DNA of 5,269 nt from Clostridiales bacterium (GTDB lineage: Bacteria > Bacillota > Clostridia > Oscillospirales > Acutalibacteraceae): assembly GCA_012516295.1 (NCBI GenBank), contig JAAYWU010000048.1:1-5269 (forward strand), given 5' to 3'. The translations under genes and the position numbers were made by a program. Below the pieces are notes generated by a model. It worked only from the letters and a program-made list of their open reading frames with translations, was not told where the DNA came from and made no database searches. Positions 1-5,269 of this stretch are shown in pieces; the stretch's first letter is position 1, and the number at the start of each line of letters is the position of its first letter.

Positions 1-5
1 ATTAA

Positions 6-158
6 GCGACAACCGTACATAAAGATGTGGCGCAGCGTTTAAAATATGTCGACCCGCAGCTATACAGGCAGGTGAAGCAGGTGCTTGATATTAATAAGGC
101 ACAGCGCCATATAAGGGGCGGAATGGCGACCAAGCTAAAATACAAAAAGGGTGAATAA
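6..158 (+). CDS. spoIIID: Sporulation regulator SpoIIID, C-terminal part (cut by window edge)
   Basis: The 50 visible residues run from A-T-T-V-H-K-D-V to K-L-K-Y-K-K-G-E and stop at TAA 156-158. They match what I recall of the C-terminal half of SpoIIID, a small (about 93 aa in Bacillus) DNA-binding protein. STVHKD-like residues of the helix-turn-helix recognition helix come first. Next comes a D-P-x-L-x-x-x-V-K-x-V-L-D segment. Last is the hallmark R-H-I-R-G-G-x-A-T-K-L-K-Y-K basic tail. SpoIIID is known to act in the mother cell, activating and repressing sigma-E and sigma-K genes. Odd point: the codon just before the visible frame (3-5) is TAA, where SpoIIID should continue upstream. The five leftmost bases fit better if one base were missing, so this may be a frameshift, a sequencing error at an edge, or a broken gene. 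The family call is strong; gene integrity is unresolved. Confidence 0.85.
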   Translation, partial: ATTVHKDVAQRLKYVDPQLYRQVKQVLDINKAQRHIRGGMATKLKYKKGE

Positions 159-184
159 ACTGCTGAATATTCCATGCTATTATG

Positions 185-219
185 AAAAGGTGCTTTACAC
201 TTTCTGTAAAGCACCTTTT
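185..219. terminator. Intrinsic terminator, probably bidirectional
   Basis: A perfect 15-bp inverted repeat (185-199 pairing with 205-219) encloses a 5-nt loop, CTTTC. The core of each arm is GGTGCTTTACA and its complement. The stem begins with AAAA and ends in a T run (216-220), so a U tract follows the hairpin on either strand. It starts 26 bases after the spoIIID stop and lies about 54 bases beyond the stop of the opposing minus-strand gene. It can therefore end both convergent transcripts. Confidence 0.9.
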
Positions 220-273
220 TCGTAAACATGAAAGCCGGCGGCCAAGCATGCAATGCGTGAAGCAGCGAATCTA

Positions 274-1557
274 TTATCTGCGCATGGTAAGGATGACTTC
301 CCTGCCCTGATACGTCGCCGCTAATCCCTCCGCGGGCGAGGAAGGCGAAAATGTGCTCGCTTTCACAAAATCATCCGGTTCCGCAATCTCAATATACGTA
401 GAGCCAACCACGGAGCCGTTATACAAGAGCTGAACCTGAACTTGCCCCACATTCCCGTTGGAAGTAAACAAACCGTTTTGGTCAATCGTGCCAAGGCTTT
501 CATCGGAAAGTGCCCACGAAAGGCCGCTTTCCGGCAATTTTGCAGGAGCACCCGAGCTGTCCAGCCCTTTTGCGCTCATCTGCACGACGGAACGAGGGAG
601 AAAAGATTTATCATAGGGCGTTATATATGCCGCCGCAAAATTCCCGTCCGGCTTTGCATTGGAAAGGAAAAGCCATGTATTCGCAACACGGCGCTCCCGT
701 CCGTCCGAAGGATGGTTTTTAATCGTCATGCTCGTATCCCCGGGGGTTCTTGTCAGGAACGTTGCGGAACCTCCGCCATCAAGGTTGCCTGCCCAGACCG
801 CGCCCATATCCTTCATCATCTGTGCGATCTGTTCCAGCGTCATGCCGTGGGAATAGGGAGCCTTCCGGCCGTCGTTCATAACAAAGAAAACCGACTGATC
901 CTCGCGGACGCCCACCGCCAGCCGGGGTGCACGCGTATCGCTTTTGTCCGGATTTACAATCTTTCCGTTCTCTACAAGAATGCTGTGAATGCCCAGCGCC
1001 TGCTGAATTTGGCCTTTATTGGCTTCATAGGTTTGACGGTCGCCGTAAATCGGCGTGCCGTCCTTTTTTATGCCGAAAAATTTCCACCATGTCCGAACGG
1101 GAGCATATTGATGGATTTCCTTCCCATCCTTCACGACCACGCCCCAGGGGTCCCCCGTCCGCATATTGTACATATCGCCGTTGACCGCCGCGACAACGCG
1201 TTTTCCGTTTCTGATCGCGGCGTTTGCCTGTTCCCTTACCGTCGCAAGGCCAATTTTGCTGCCGTCATTCGGCGTTCCCACCGCAAGGGAGATATCAAGC
1301 TCCTTGGGTTTGAATTCCAGGGCAAAACACGCCTGCCGACTCCCATCGCTGCTTATATAAGAAAATTCCTTCTGCGTAAGCCCCGGCGCAATCGTTGTTT
1401 TCACTTCATTGACCACGGAAGCCGCCATCGACGTGGATATATCGGGCGCACCAAGGGCTTTCGCGGGAACGGCAGCCGTAATCTGCACCGCCGCCAGGCA
1501 AGCGGCAGCTGCACAGAAAATTGTCTTTTTCATTTTACGCCATGTTCCTTTTTTCAT
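274..1557 (-). CDS. Secreted phosphodiester glycosidase family protein (NAGPA domain) with Ig-like C-terminal module
   Basis: This 427-residue protein has a signal peptide: a basic start (KKGTWRKMKK), an Ala-rich hydrophobic core at about 12-30, and a likely A-K-A cleavage site at 32-34. It should be exported. The NAGPA/phosphodiester-glycosidase domain (about 70-300) shows V-N-G-D at 125-128, W-G-V-V-V-K-D-G at 138-145, R-A-P-R-L-A-V-G at 209-216, N-L-D-G-G-G-S-A-T at 258-266 and R-R-V-A-N near 289-293. The family is named for the human enzyme that uncovers mannose-6-phosphate; bacterial members are thought to cleave sugar phosphodiesters in surface polymers, but the substrate here is unknown. 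Residues about 308-391 resemble a bacterial Ig-like module (S-D-E-S-L-G-T-I-D-Q-N-G-L-F-T). The ATG at 1557 is preferred over an in-frame TTG at 1578 because AGGAGA lies 4 bases upstream. The protein ends abruptly after G-R-E-V-I-L, a point where I believe long relatives continue, so C-terminal truncation is possible. It is the only gene of its transcript visible here. Confidence 0.85.
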   Translation of the reverse strand: MKKGTWRKMKKTIFCAAAACLAAVQITAAVPAKALGAPDISTSMAASVVNEVKTTIAPGLTQKEFSYISSDGSRQACFALEFKPKELDISLAVGTPNDGSKIGLATVREQANAAIRNGKRVVAAVNGDMYNMRTGDPWGVVVKDGKEIHQYAPVRTWWKFFGIKKDGTPIYGDRQTYEANKGQIQQALGIHSILVENGKIVNPDKSDTRAPRLAVGVREDQSVFFVMNDGRKAPYSHGMTLEQIAQMMKDMGAVWAGNLDGGGSATFLTRTPGDTSMTIKNHPSDGRERRVANTWLFLSNAKPDGNFAAAYITPYDKSFLPRSVVQMSAKGLDSSGAPAKLPESGLSWALSDESLGTIDQNGLFTSNGNVGQVQVQLLYNGSVVGSTYIEIAEPDDFVKASTFSPSSPAEGLAATYQGREVILTMRR

Positions 1558-1561
1558 AAAA

Positions 1562-1567
1562 TCTCCT
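1562..1567 (-). promoter_or_regulatory. Ribosome binding site that fixes the glycosidase start
   Basis: Read on the minus strand this is AGGAGA, followed by TTTT and the ATG at 1557-1555. It decides between this ATG and two alternatives: an in-frame TTG at 1578, and a second Met at residue 9 that would shorten the signal peptide's basic region. Confidence 0.75.
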
Positions 1568-1609
1568 GATCCCTCCAAATAATAGATTCCAATTGTTCTA
1601 ACAGAAAGT

Positions 1610-1641
1610 ATTATAATACAATATTTCCCTGATTCTGTTAA
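1610..1641 (-). promoter_or_regulatory. Candidate vegetative-type promoter for the glycosidase gene
   Basis: On the minus strand a perfect TATAAT lies at 1615-1610, about 53 bases upstream of the ATG. The best -35-like element, TTAACA at 1641-1636, is 20 bases away, which is longer than the usual 17. No TGn extension precedes the -10. The -10 is persuasive alone but the pair is not. The -35-like element lies within an inverted repeat (1635-1655), which would suit a regulated promoter. Confidence 0.3.
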
Positions 1642-1655
1642 ATACGTATTAACAG
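1635..1655. promoter_or_regulatory. Operator-like inverted repeat CTGTTAA-N7-TTAACAG
   Basis: Perfect 7-bp arms (1635-1641 and 1649-1655) flank a 7-bp centre, ATACGTA, that is itself nearly symmetric. A further TAACAGAA at 1599-1606 is the exact reverse complement of TTCTGTTA at 1633-1640. Three copies of the half-site TAACAG/CTGTTA therefore surround the candidate -10 of the minus-strand gene. The spacing is typical of a site for a dimeric repressor or activator. The regulator is not identifiable from sequence. Confidence 0.4.
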
Positions 1656-1813
1656 TGAAGAAAAAAGGGATATATCTCCTGTATGATGCTTATTGCGGCT
1701 TTTGAAAACAGGAACAAAGGCATATCCGCTAGGACGGACCGAATATCCCGGAAAGGACAGCTTTGTATATTTCCTGCAAGACTTGCATTGGTACATTTTC
1801 TACAGGCAAAAAC
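1656..1813. other. Central part of the divergent intergenic region
   Basis: This is the middle of the 317-bp gap between the divergent genes (1558-1874). I see no RNA gene, no riboswitch-like fold and no convincing small gene. A frame open from ATG 1683 runs into gerA, but its translation has no GerA-like residues and no ribosome binding site. The only structured element I note is the short palindrome at 1775-1787, listed separately. Confidence 0.5.
1775..1787. promoter_or_regulatory. 13-bp palindrome upstream of the germination operon promoter
   Basis: TGCAAG-A-CTTGCA is a perfect 6-bp inverted repeat around one central base. It sits 26 bases upstream of the -35-like element of the candidate sigma-G promoter, a position suited to an activator or a modulator of forespore expression. 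A palindrome this short can occur by chance, and no cognate regulator is recognised. Confidence 0.25.
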
Positions 1814-1842
1814 GCATAATTTCACAATCCTGTCAAATATTA
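1814..1842 (+). promoter_or_regulatory. Candidate forespore sigma-G promoter for the ger operon
   Basis: GCATA at 1814-1818 fits the sigma-G -35 pattern (G-H-A-T-R). After a 17-base spacer, AATATTA at 1836-1842 fits the -10 pattern (CATWHTA) except at its first base. Transcription would start near 1849-1850 and leave a leader of about 25 bases that contains the ribosome binding site. Germinant-receptor operons are known to be transcribed by sigma-G in the forespore, so motif, spacing and gene content agree. The match was made by eye. Confidence 0.55.
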
Positions 1843-1861
1843 GATGTGACAATTTATCTTC

Positions 1862-1870
1862 AGAGGGTGA
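1862..1870 (+). promoter_or_regulatory. Ribosome binding site of gerA
   Basis: AGAGGGTGA resembles the complement of the 16S rRNA tail and lies 4 bases before ATG 1875. It is why the 500-residue start is chosen over an in-frame ATG at 1683, which would add 64 residues unlike any GerA N-terminus. Confidence 0.7.
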
Positions 1871-1874
1871 AATC

Positions 1875-3377
1875 ATGGGAAACAGCGAAAACACAAACGG
1901 TGCACAGGGAAAGATTAAATTCACCAAACAGATTCAGGAAAATATCCGACAAATAAAAAACGAATTTGCAAAGGACCAAACGCTGGTTTTGCGAAGGCTG
2001 GAAAATCCCGACGTTGGCGAAAGCTACATTGTCTATATCGACGGCATGGTAAATAATCGATTAATAAACCAGGACGTTATCCGGCCATTCCTGGAATTCC
2101 ACCCGGAGCCGCATGAGCCCGTAACGCTCGACGTAATCCAGAATCAGGTAATGCTGTCCAACAGCGTGGAACGGACTTCCGATCATGACAAACTGATTCA
2201 GGCAATTGTTTACGGGGACACTCTTTTGCTGATAGACGGCATTGAAGAGGCATTAATACTTAATACGAAAGGCTGGACAAGCCGTTCTATCTCGGAACCG
2301 GAAAACGAGAAGGTTTTACGCGGCCCCCGCGAAGGCTTTACGGAATCGATTATGACCAATCTTTCGCTGATCCGGCGCAGGATCCGTACATCCGACCTGA
2401 AAATGGAATTCGAAACATTCGGTACAAGGACCAATACAAAAGCCTGTATCTGCTATTTGGACTCCGTTGTAAATAAAGATGTGCTGGACGAGTTAAAAAA
2501 GAGAATCCATATGTTTTCAATTGACGGTACTCTCGATTCAAATTACATCAATGAGTTTATAAAGGATTCGCCTTATTCCCCATTTAAAACAGTCGGCACC
2601 TCCGAAAAACCGGACGCGGTCGCGGCGAAAATTCTGGAGGGCAGGGTTGCGCTCTTTGTTGACGGATCACCCAGCGTAATTACGGTTCCCTATCTATTCG
2701 TGGAAAACTTTCAAAGCGATGAGGACTATTATCTGAACTATTATTTTGCCTCCATAAACCGCATACTCCGCTATCTGGCCTTTATTCTGGCTATCAGTAT
2801 TCCCGCCGTTTACGTAGCCCTTACCACCTTCCATCACGAAATGCTTCCCCTTGCTTTAACAATGAGTATCTCAAAGGCCCGTCAGGGAGTGCCGTTCCCA
2901 ACGGCGATCGAAATGACTATCATGCTGGTCGTATTTGAAATGCTGCGGGAATCCGGTGCAAGAATGCCGGGTTCCATGGGGCAGGCGCTGAGTATTGTGG
3001 GCGCGCTGGTAATGGGACAGGCGGCCGTTTCCGCAAAAATCGTCAGCGCGCCAATGATCATTATTGTTGCAGTCGCCGGAATATGCGGCGTTATGTCGCC
3101 TCGTATAAAAGGCGCCACAATCCTTCTCCGTTTTATATTTCTGGTAATGGCCTCTTTTTTCGGCTTATATGGATTTATGTTTGCGGTACTTGCTTTGATG
3201 ATTCATCTTTACAGCATAAGCTCTTTCGGAGTACCGATTATGAACAGCAGCTACACAAACACGCGTCAGGACAAAAAGGACATTATGGTCAGAGCCCCAT
3301 GGTGGTTTATGAAAAAAAGGCCAAAGTATCTTTCTGAAAACGCCGTAAGACAAAAATCTACAAGGAGCACTAAATGA
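1875..3377 (+). CDS. gerA: Spore germination protein, GerA family (germinant receptor A subunit)
   Basis: This 500-residue protein has a normal length for the GerA family. The A subunit forms part of the inner-membrane germinant receptor of the dormant spore. The soluble N-terminal region (about 20-295) carries the family blocks D-G-M-V-N-N (56-61), R-G-P-R-E-G-F-T-E-S (149-158) with N-L-S-L-I-R-R-R-I (162-170), and G-R-V-A-L-F-V-D-G-S-P (256-266) with V-P-Y-L-F-V-E-N-F-Q (271-280). The membrane region has helices at about 297-318, 343-357, 375-400 and 412-447. It includes the conserved G-A-L-V-M-G-Q-A-A-V-S-A-K-I-V-S-A-P-M (376-394) and F-G-V-P (451-454). A basic tail ends the protein. The stretch at 403-410 (I-C-G-V-M-S-P-R) departs somewhat from the S-F-x-x-P pattern I expect there. 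The last four bases, ATGA, overlap the start of gerC, so translation is probably coupled. The germinant cannot be deduced from sequence. Confidence 0.96.
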   Translation: MGNSENTNGAQGKIKFTKQIQENIRQIKNEFAKDQTLVLRRLENPDVGESYIVYIDGMVNNRLINQDVIRPFLEFHPEPHEPVTLDVIQNQVMLSNSVERTSDHDKLIQAIVYGDTLLLIDGIEEALILNTKGWTSRSISEPENEKVLRGPREGFTESIMTNLSLIRRRIRTSDLKMEFETFGTRTNTKACICYLDSVVNKDVLDELKKRIHMFSIDGTLDSNYINEFIKDSPYSPFKTVGTSEKPDAVAAKILEGRVALFVDGSPSVITVPYLFVENFQSDEDYYLNYYFASINRILRYLAFILAISIPAVYVALTTFHHEMLPLALTMSISKARQGVPFPTAIEMTIMLVVFEMLRESGARMPGSMGQALSIVGALVMGQAAVSAKIVSAPMIIIVAVAGICGVMSPRIKGATILLRFIFLVMASFFGLYGFMFAVLALMIHLYSISSFGVPIMNSSYTNTRQDKKDIMVRAPWWFMKKRPKYLSENAVRQKSTRSTK

Positions 3378-4510
3378 AAACAGCAAAACGTCTTTGTATC
3401 CTCATACTGGTCATGAATATGATGCTTCTAAGCGGCTGCTGGAATTACCATGAGCTGGAGGATATGTCCCTTGTGACCGGAGTTGCCATTGATAAGGGAA
3501 TAAACGGAGATACCTATCACCTCACCTTTGAGTTTGTCGATCTGACCGGCGATCAAATAAAGTCCAAGCTCGTTGAATCCGACGGAAATACGATTTATGA
3601 CTGCATCCGGAATGTTACCGGTAAAGGAGAAAAAAAGCTAAATTTCACCGAATGTAAAGTAATCATAATCAGCCAGGATTTGGCCTCCCAGGGGATATCC
3701 CCTAGTCTGGCCTGGTATATCCGCGACCATGAGCCCAGAATGAACTTAAATTTAATAATCTCAAAAGAAAAAACAGCAAATGAAATTTTACAGGAAAAGC
3801 CGATAACGGACGAGTTGATTTCTTTGGAAATCTGGAAAGCATTAAATAGGAATGTCACCACCCTGGGGAAAGTGCCCTGTGTGGAATTATATCAGGCCAT
3901 TAACATGCTTTCCGATAACGGGATCTCGCTCATCCTTCCAACAATTAGGATTGAAAAGTTTTCCACCTCCACAGCATTGGTTCTGGACGGTACCGCCCTT
4001 TTTGAAGGCGAAAAGCTCTTTGGTTATCTTGATAGTGAAAAAACCAAATATCTGCTGTTTATTAAAAATCAAATTGACGGGGGGCTTCTGCTGTCGGATA
4101 ACGATTCCGGAAACCTCTGCCTGGAAGTCGTGGAAAGCAACACAAAGCTGACGCCAAAAATCGAGAATAACGAGCCTTCGGTGGATATCAAAATCAAAAT
4201 GCGCGCCATGCTGTCGGAAGATCAGTCTTCAACAGATCATAACACCTCCGATGGTATTAAAAAAGTCGAAAGGGAAGCGGAAAAGACGTTGACGAACAGT
4301 ATTTCCGACCTGATTAAATCGGTTCAAAGCCAAACGACCAGCGACATTTTTGGATTTGGCACCCTGTTCTACCAGAATTATCCCGAATATTGGAAAAAAG
4401 AAAAGCTAAAATGGAAGGAGCAGTTTCCGAAATTAAAATGTACAGTAAGTGCATCCATAAAAATTGAGAACACCGAGCTCTTAAAACAAAAAATTAAAGT
4501 TGGTGGTTAA
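3374..4510 (+). CDS. gerC: Germination lipoprotein, Ger(x)C family (germinant receptor C subunit)
   Basis: This 378-residue protein has a lipoprotein signal peptide: M-K-T-A-K-R, a hydrophobic core, then the lipobox L-S-G-C with lipidated Cys22. The family signature G-C-W-N-Y-x-E-L follows (21-28), then V-T-G-V-A-I-D (34-40). The N-terminal domain includes F-T-E-C-K-V-I-I-I-S (91-100) and I-R-D-H-E-P-R (116-122). The C-terminal Ger(x)C domain begins near residue 196 with L-D-G-T-A-L-F-E-G-E-K-L-F-G-Y-L (204-219) and includes an E-x-E-K-T-L-type helix (about 300-320) and G-F-G (327-329). The length is typical. The mature protein should be diacylglycerol-anchored on the outer face of the spore inner membrane and attached to the A/B subunits. 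An AAGGAG site (3362-3367) within the end of gerA lies 6 bases before the ATG. The TAA stop abuts the next start with no intervening base. Confidence 0.95.
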   Translation: MKTAKRLCILILVMNMMLLSGCWNYHELEDMSLVTGVAIDKGINGDTYHLTFEFVDLTGDQIKSKLVESDGNTIYDCIRNVTGKGEKKLNFTECKVIIISQDLASQGISPSLAWYIRDHEPRMNLNLIISKEKTANEILQEKPITDELISLEIWKALNRNVTTLGKVPCVELYQAINMLSDNGISLILPTIRIEKFSTSTALVLDGTALFEGEKLFGYLDSEKTKYLLFIKNQIDGGLLLSDNDSGNLCLEVVESNTKLTPKIENNEPSVDIKIKMRAMLSEDQSSTDHNTSDGIKKVEREAEKTLTNSISDLIKSVQSQTTSDIFGFGTLFYQNYPEYWKKEKLKWKEQFPKLKCTVSASIKIENTELLKQKIKVGG

Positions 4511-4729
4511 ATGGATTCTTTTATTGTTTTTTTAATCTTATATACCCTCTTTATCATCTTTGACCTGGTTCCCAGCTTTAAAAAAGAAGAAAAGAAAGTC
4601 CTGTTTTTTTCAATTCCCGTCTATATTCTGACATTTATCCTGGATACGATGTTCAGCTTTGGTTCAAACCTGATAAATCCGAATCAGGCTATCACGGATT
4701 TTATTTCTTCTGTTTTTCATATTTCATGA
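4511..4729 (+). CDS. Small two-helix membrane protein in the ger operon (possible D-type receptor subunit)
   Basis: This 72-residue protein has two hydrophobic segments (about 3-20 and 30-50) joined by a short charged loop, F-K-K-E-E-K-K (23-29). A C-terminal stretch rich in Asn, Ser and Ile follows (about 52-72). The F-D-L-V-P motif at the end of helix 1 (17-21) is a pattern I recall from short hypothetical proteins in clostridial ger operons. The start directly follows the gerC TAA, and a weak GGTGG site lies within the end of gerC at 4502-4506, so coupled translation is likely. Some Bacillus receptors have small two-helix D subunits that modulate germination. Size, topology and position agree with that role, but it is inferred. 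Alternatives are an assembly factor or an uncharacterised membrane peptide. The tight packing on both sides and the codon-consistent frame support a real gene. Confidence 0.85.
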   Translation: MDSFIVFLILYTLFIIFDLVPSFKKEEKKVLFFSIPVYILTFILDTMFSFGSNLINPNQAITDFISSVFHIS

Positions 4730-4738
4730 GGTATCGCC

Positions 4739-5269
4739 ATGACAAAACAAACAATTACAGAAAAACAGCTTCGGAGCCTCCTGTGCGTATTTTGGGGCGG
4801 AAGCCTGATGGTAACCACCTCCAGTTCAGATGTGAAACAGGATTTCTGGATTTCCATGCTGATTGCGAGCGTGCTGATCATCCCGCTTTTCCTGGTCTAT
4901 ACAAGGATTTTAACCCTTTATGCCAATAAAAACGTTTTTGATATACTGTGCCTCATATTCGGCAAGGTTGTTGGAAAAGTCTTATGCTTTGTTTATGTCC
5001 TTTTCACGATTCATGTCGCTGCGATTCTGATGTATATTTTTTCCTCGTTCATCCGCACGCTGAACATGCCGGAAACGCCGGAAATTGTAACGGTTGCGCT
5101 CATCTCCCTTGTTGCGATCATGTGTGTGAAAAAAGGCCCGGAGAATATTGCAAGAATGTCGAAGGTTGTCTGGGAATTCATCTTCGTGGCCATCTCTTTA
5201 ACATTTGTTATCGGATTAAAAAAGATGAATTTCAACAACTTAAAACCGTTTTTGTGTGTGGATTTAAAA
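4739..5269 (+). CDS. gerB: Endospore germination permease, GerB family (germinant receptor B subunit), 5' part
   Basis: The frame is open from ATG 4739 to the window end: 177 residues, about half of the usual 360-370. It begins T-K-Q-T-I-T-E-K-Q-L. Hydrophobic helices lie at about 11-27, 37-56, 81-104, 115-131 and 142-160. Family features include K-Q-D-F-W-I (33-38), L-Y-A-N-K-N-V-F-D-I (60-69), F-G-K-V-V-G-K (74-80), the P-E-T-P loop (111-114) before helix 4, and N-F-N-N-L-K-P (164-170). GerB proteins belong to the APC transporter superfamily and are thought to form the ligand-binding membrane part of the germinant receptor. The start is chosen because GAGG at 4728-4731 precedes it by 7 bases. 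A competing frame at 4726 overlaps it and makes no hydrophobic protein. Only 9 bases separate it from the small gene upstream, so it belongs to the same operon. Its 3' end is outside the window. Confidence 0.95.
   Translation, partial: MTKQTITEKQLRSLLCVFWGGSLMVTTSSSDVKQDFWISMLIASVLIIPLFLVYTRILTLYANKNVFDILCLIFGKVVGKVLCFVYVLFTIHVAAILMYIFSSFIRTLNMPETPEIVTVALISLVAIMCVKKGPENIARMSKVVWEFIFVAISLTFVIGLKKMNFNNLKPFLCVDLK

Noticed and set aside
2..253. A minus-strand frame across spoIIID and the terminator
   Set aside because: It runs through the terminator hairpin, is antisense to the SpoIIID frame, and has no family resemblance. It also does not continue the glycosidase sequence, so it does not explain the truncation as a simple frameshift.
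442..1569. A 375-codon open frame on the + strand opposite the glycosidase gene
   Set aside because: Its translation is rich in Arg, His and Cys, has no recognisable motif and has no ribosome binding site. The opposite strand encodes a protein with a signal peptide and clear NAGPA motifs, so this is a shadow frame.
1555..1578. TTG start at 1578 for the glycosidase, adding seven residues
   Set aside because: The added codons encode the ribosome binding site of the downstream ATG (GGA-GAT), and the acidic M-E-G-S-G-D extension would spoil the signal peptide.
1605..1626. Sigma-E-like promoter on the minus strand (AAATATT and AATACTTT)
   Set aside because: The two elements are only 7 bases apart, far less than the 14 or so required, and the -10-like element mismatches at two positions.
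1753..1762. AAGGACAGCT, a full match to the SpoIIID binding pattern WWRRACARNY
   Set aside because: The pattern is degenerate (about one match per 4 kb per strand by chance). The site lies far from the glycosidase start, and the nearby ger operon is expected to be expressed in the forespore rather than the mother cell.
1683..1874. A 64-codon in-frame N-terminal extension of gerA
   Set aside because: It has no ribosome binding site at ATG 1683, its residues do not resemble a GerA N-terminus, and it covers the likely sigma-G promoter. ATG 1875 has a good ribosome binding site.
4726..4929. A 67-codon + strand frame starting at ATG 4726
   Set aside because: It overlaps gerB in another frame, its product is Arg-rich and non-hydrophobic, and the gerB frame has clear permease features.

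Overview
The window comes from an endospore-forming member of the Firmicutes, most likely a Clostridia-type anaerobe with moderate GC. The evidence is gene content: the tail of a SpoIIID-like sporulation regulator and a germinant-receptor (ger) operon. Assignment to class Clostridia is an inference from protein style (a clostridial-looking GerA C-terminus, a small two-helix protein inside the operon, and A-C-small-B gene order). No genus can be named safely.

Layout. (1) Positions 1-158, + strand: the C-terminal half of spoIIID, cut by the window edge. The visible frame is closed on its left by an in-frame TAA at 3-5. (2) Positions 159-273: a short convergent intergenic region holding one strong hairpin (185-219) that could terminate transcription from both sides. 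(3) Positions 274-1557, - strand: a secreted phosphodiester-glycosidase (NAGPA-domain) protein with one Ig-like C-terminal module. Its C-terminus looks shorter than in long relatives. (4) Positions 1558-1874: a divergent 317-bp control region. It holds a dyad-rich stretch next to the start of the minus-strand gene, a 13-bp palindrome, and a good match to a forespore sigma-G promoter just upstream of the germination operon. (5) Positions 1875-5269, + strand: a tightly packed germinant-receptor operon in the order gerA (A subunit), gerC (lipoprotein C subunit), a 72-codon two-membrane-helix protein, and gerB (B subunit, cut by the window end). The junctions are a 4-bp ATGA overlap, a zero-base junction (TAA followed directly by ATG), and a 9-base gap.

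How the genes work together. From knowledge of the families, the A, B and C subunits assemble in the inner membrane of the dormant spore and sense small-molecule germinants. B is an APC-type transporter-fold subunit and the likely ligand-binding component, A is a membrane subunit with a large soluble N-terminal domain, and C is a lipoprotein. The small two-helix protein sits where a D-type accessory subunit would and is probably part of, or a modulator of, this receptor. SpoIIID is a mother-cell regulator of sporulation, so two or three of the transcription units here relate to the spore life cycle. The glycosidase could act on cell-surface polymers, but nothing in the sequence ties it to spores beyond its position.

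I found no RNA gene, CRISPR array, insertion sequence or defence system. The less ordinary points are the small embedded membrane protein, the disrupted-looking left edge of spoIIID, the abrupt end of the glycosidase, and the structured divergent control region.
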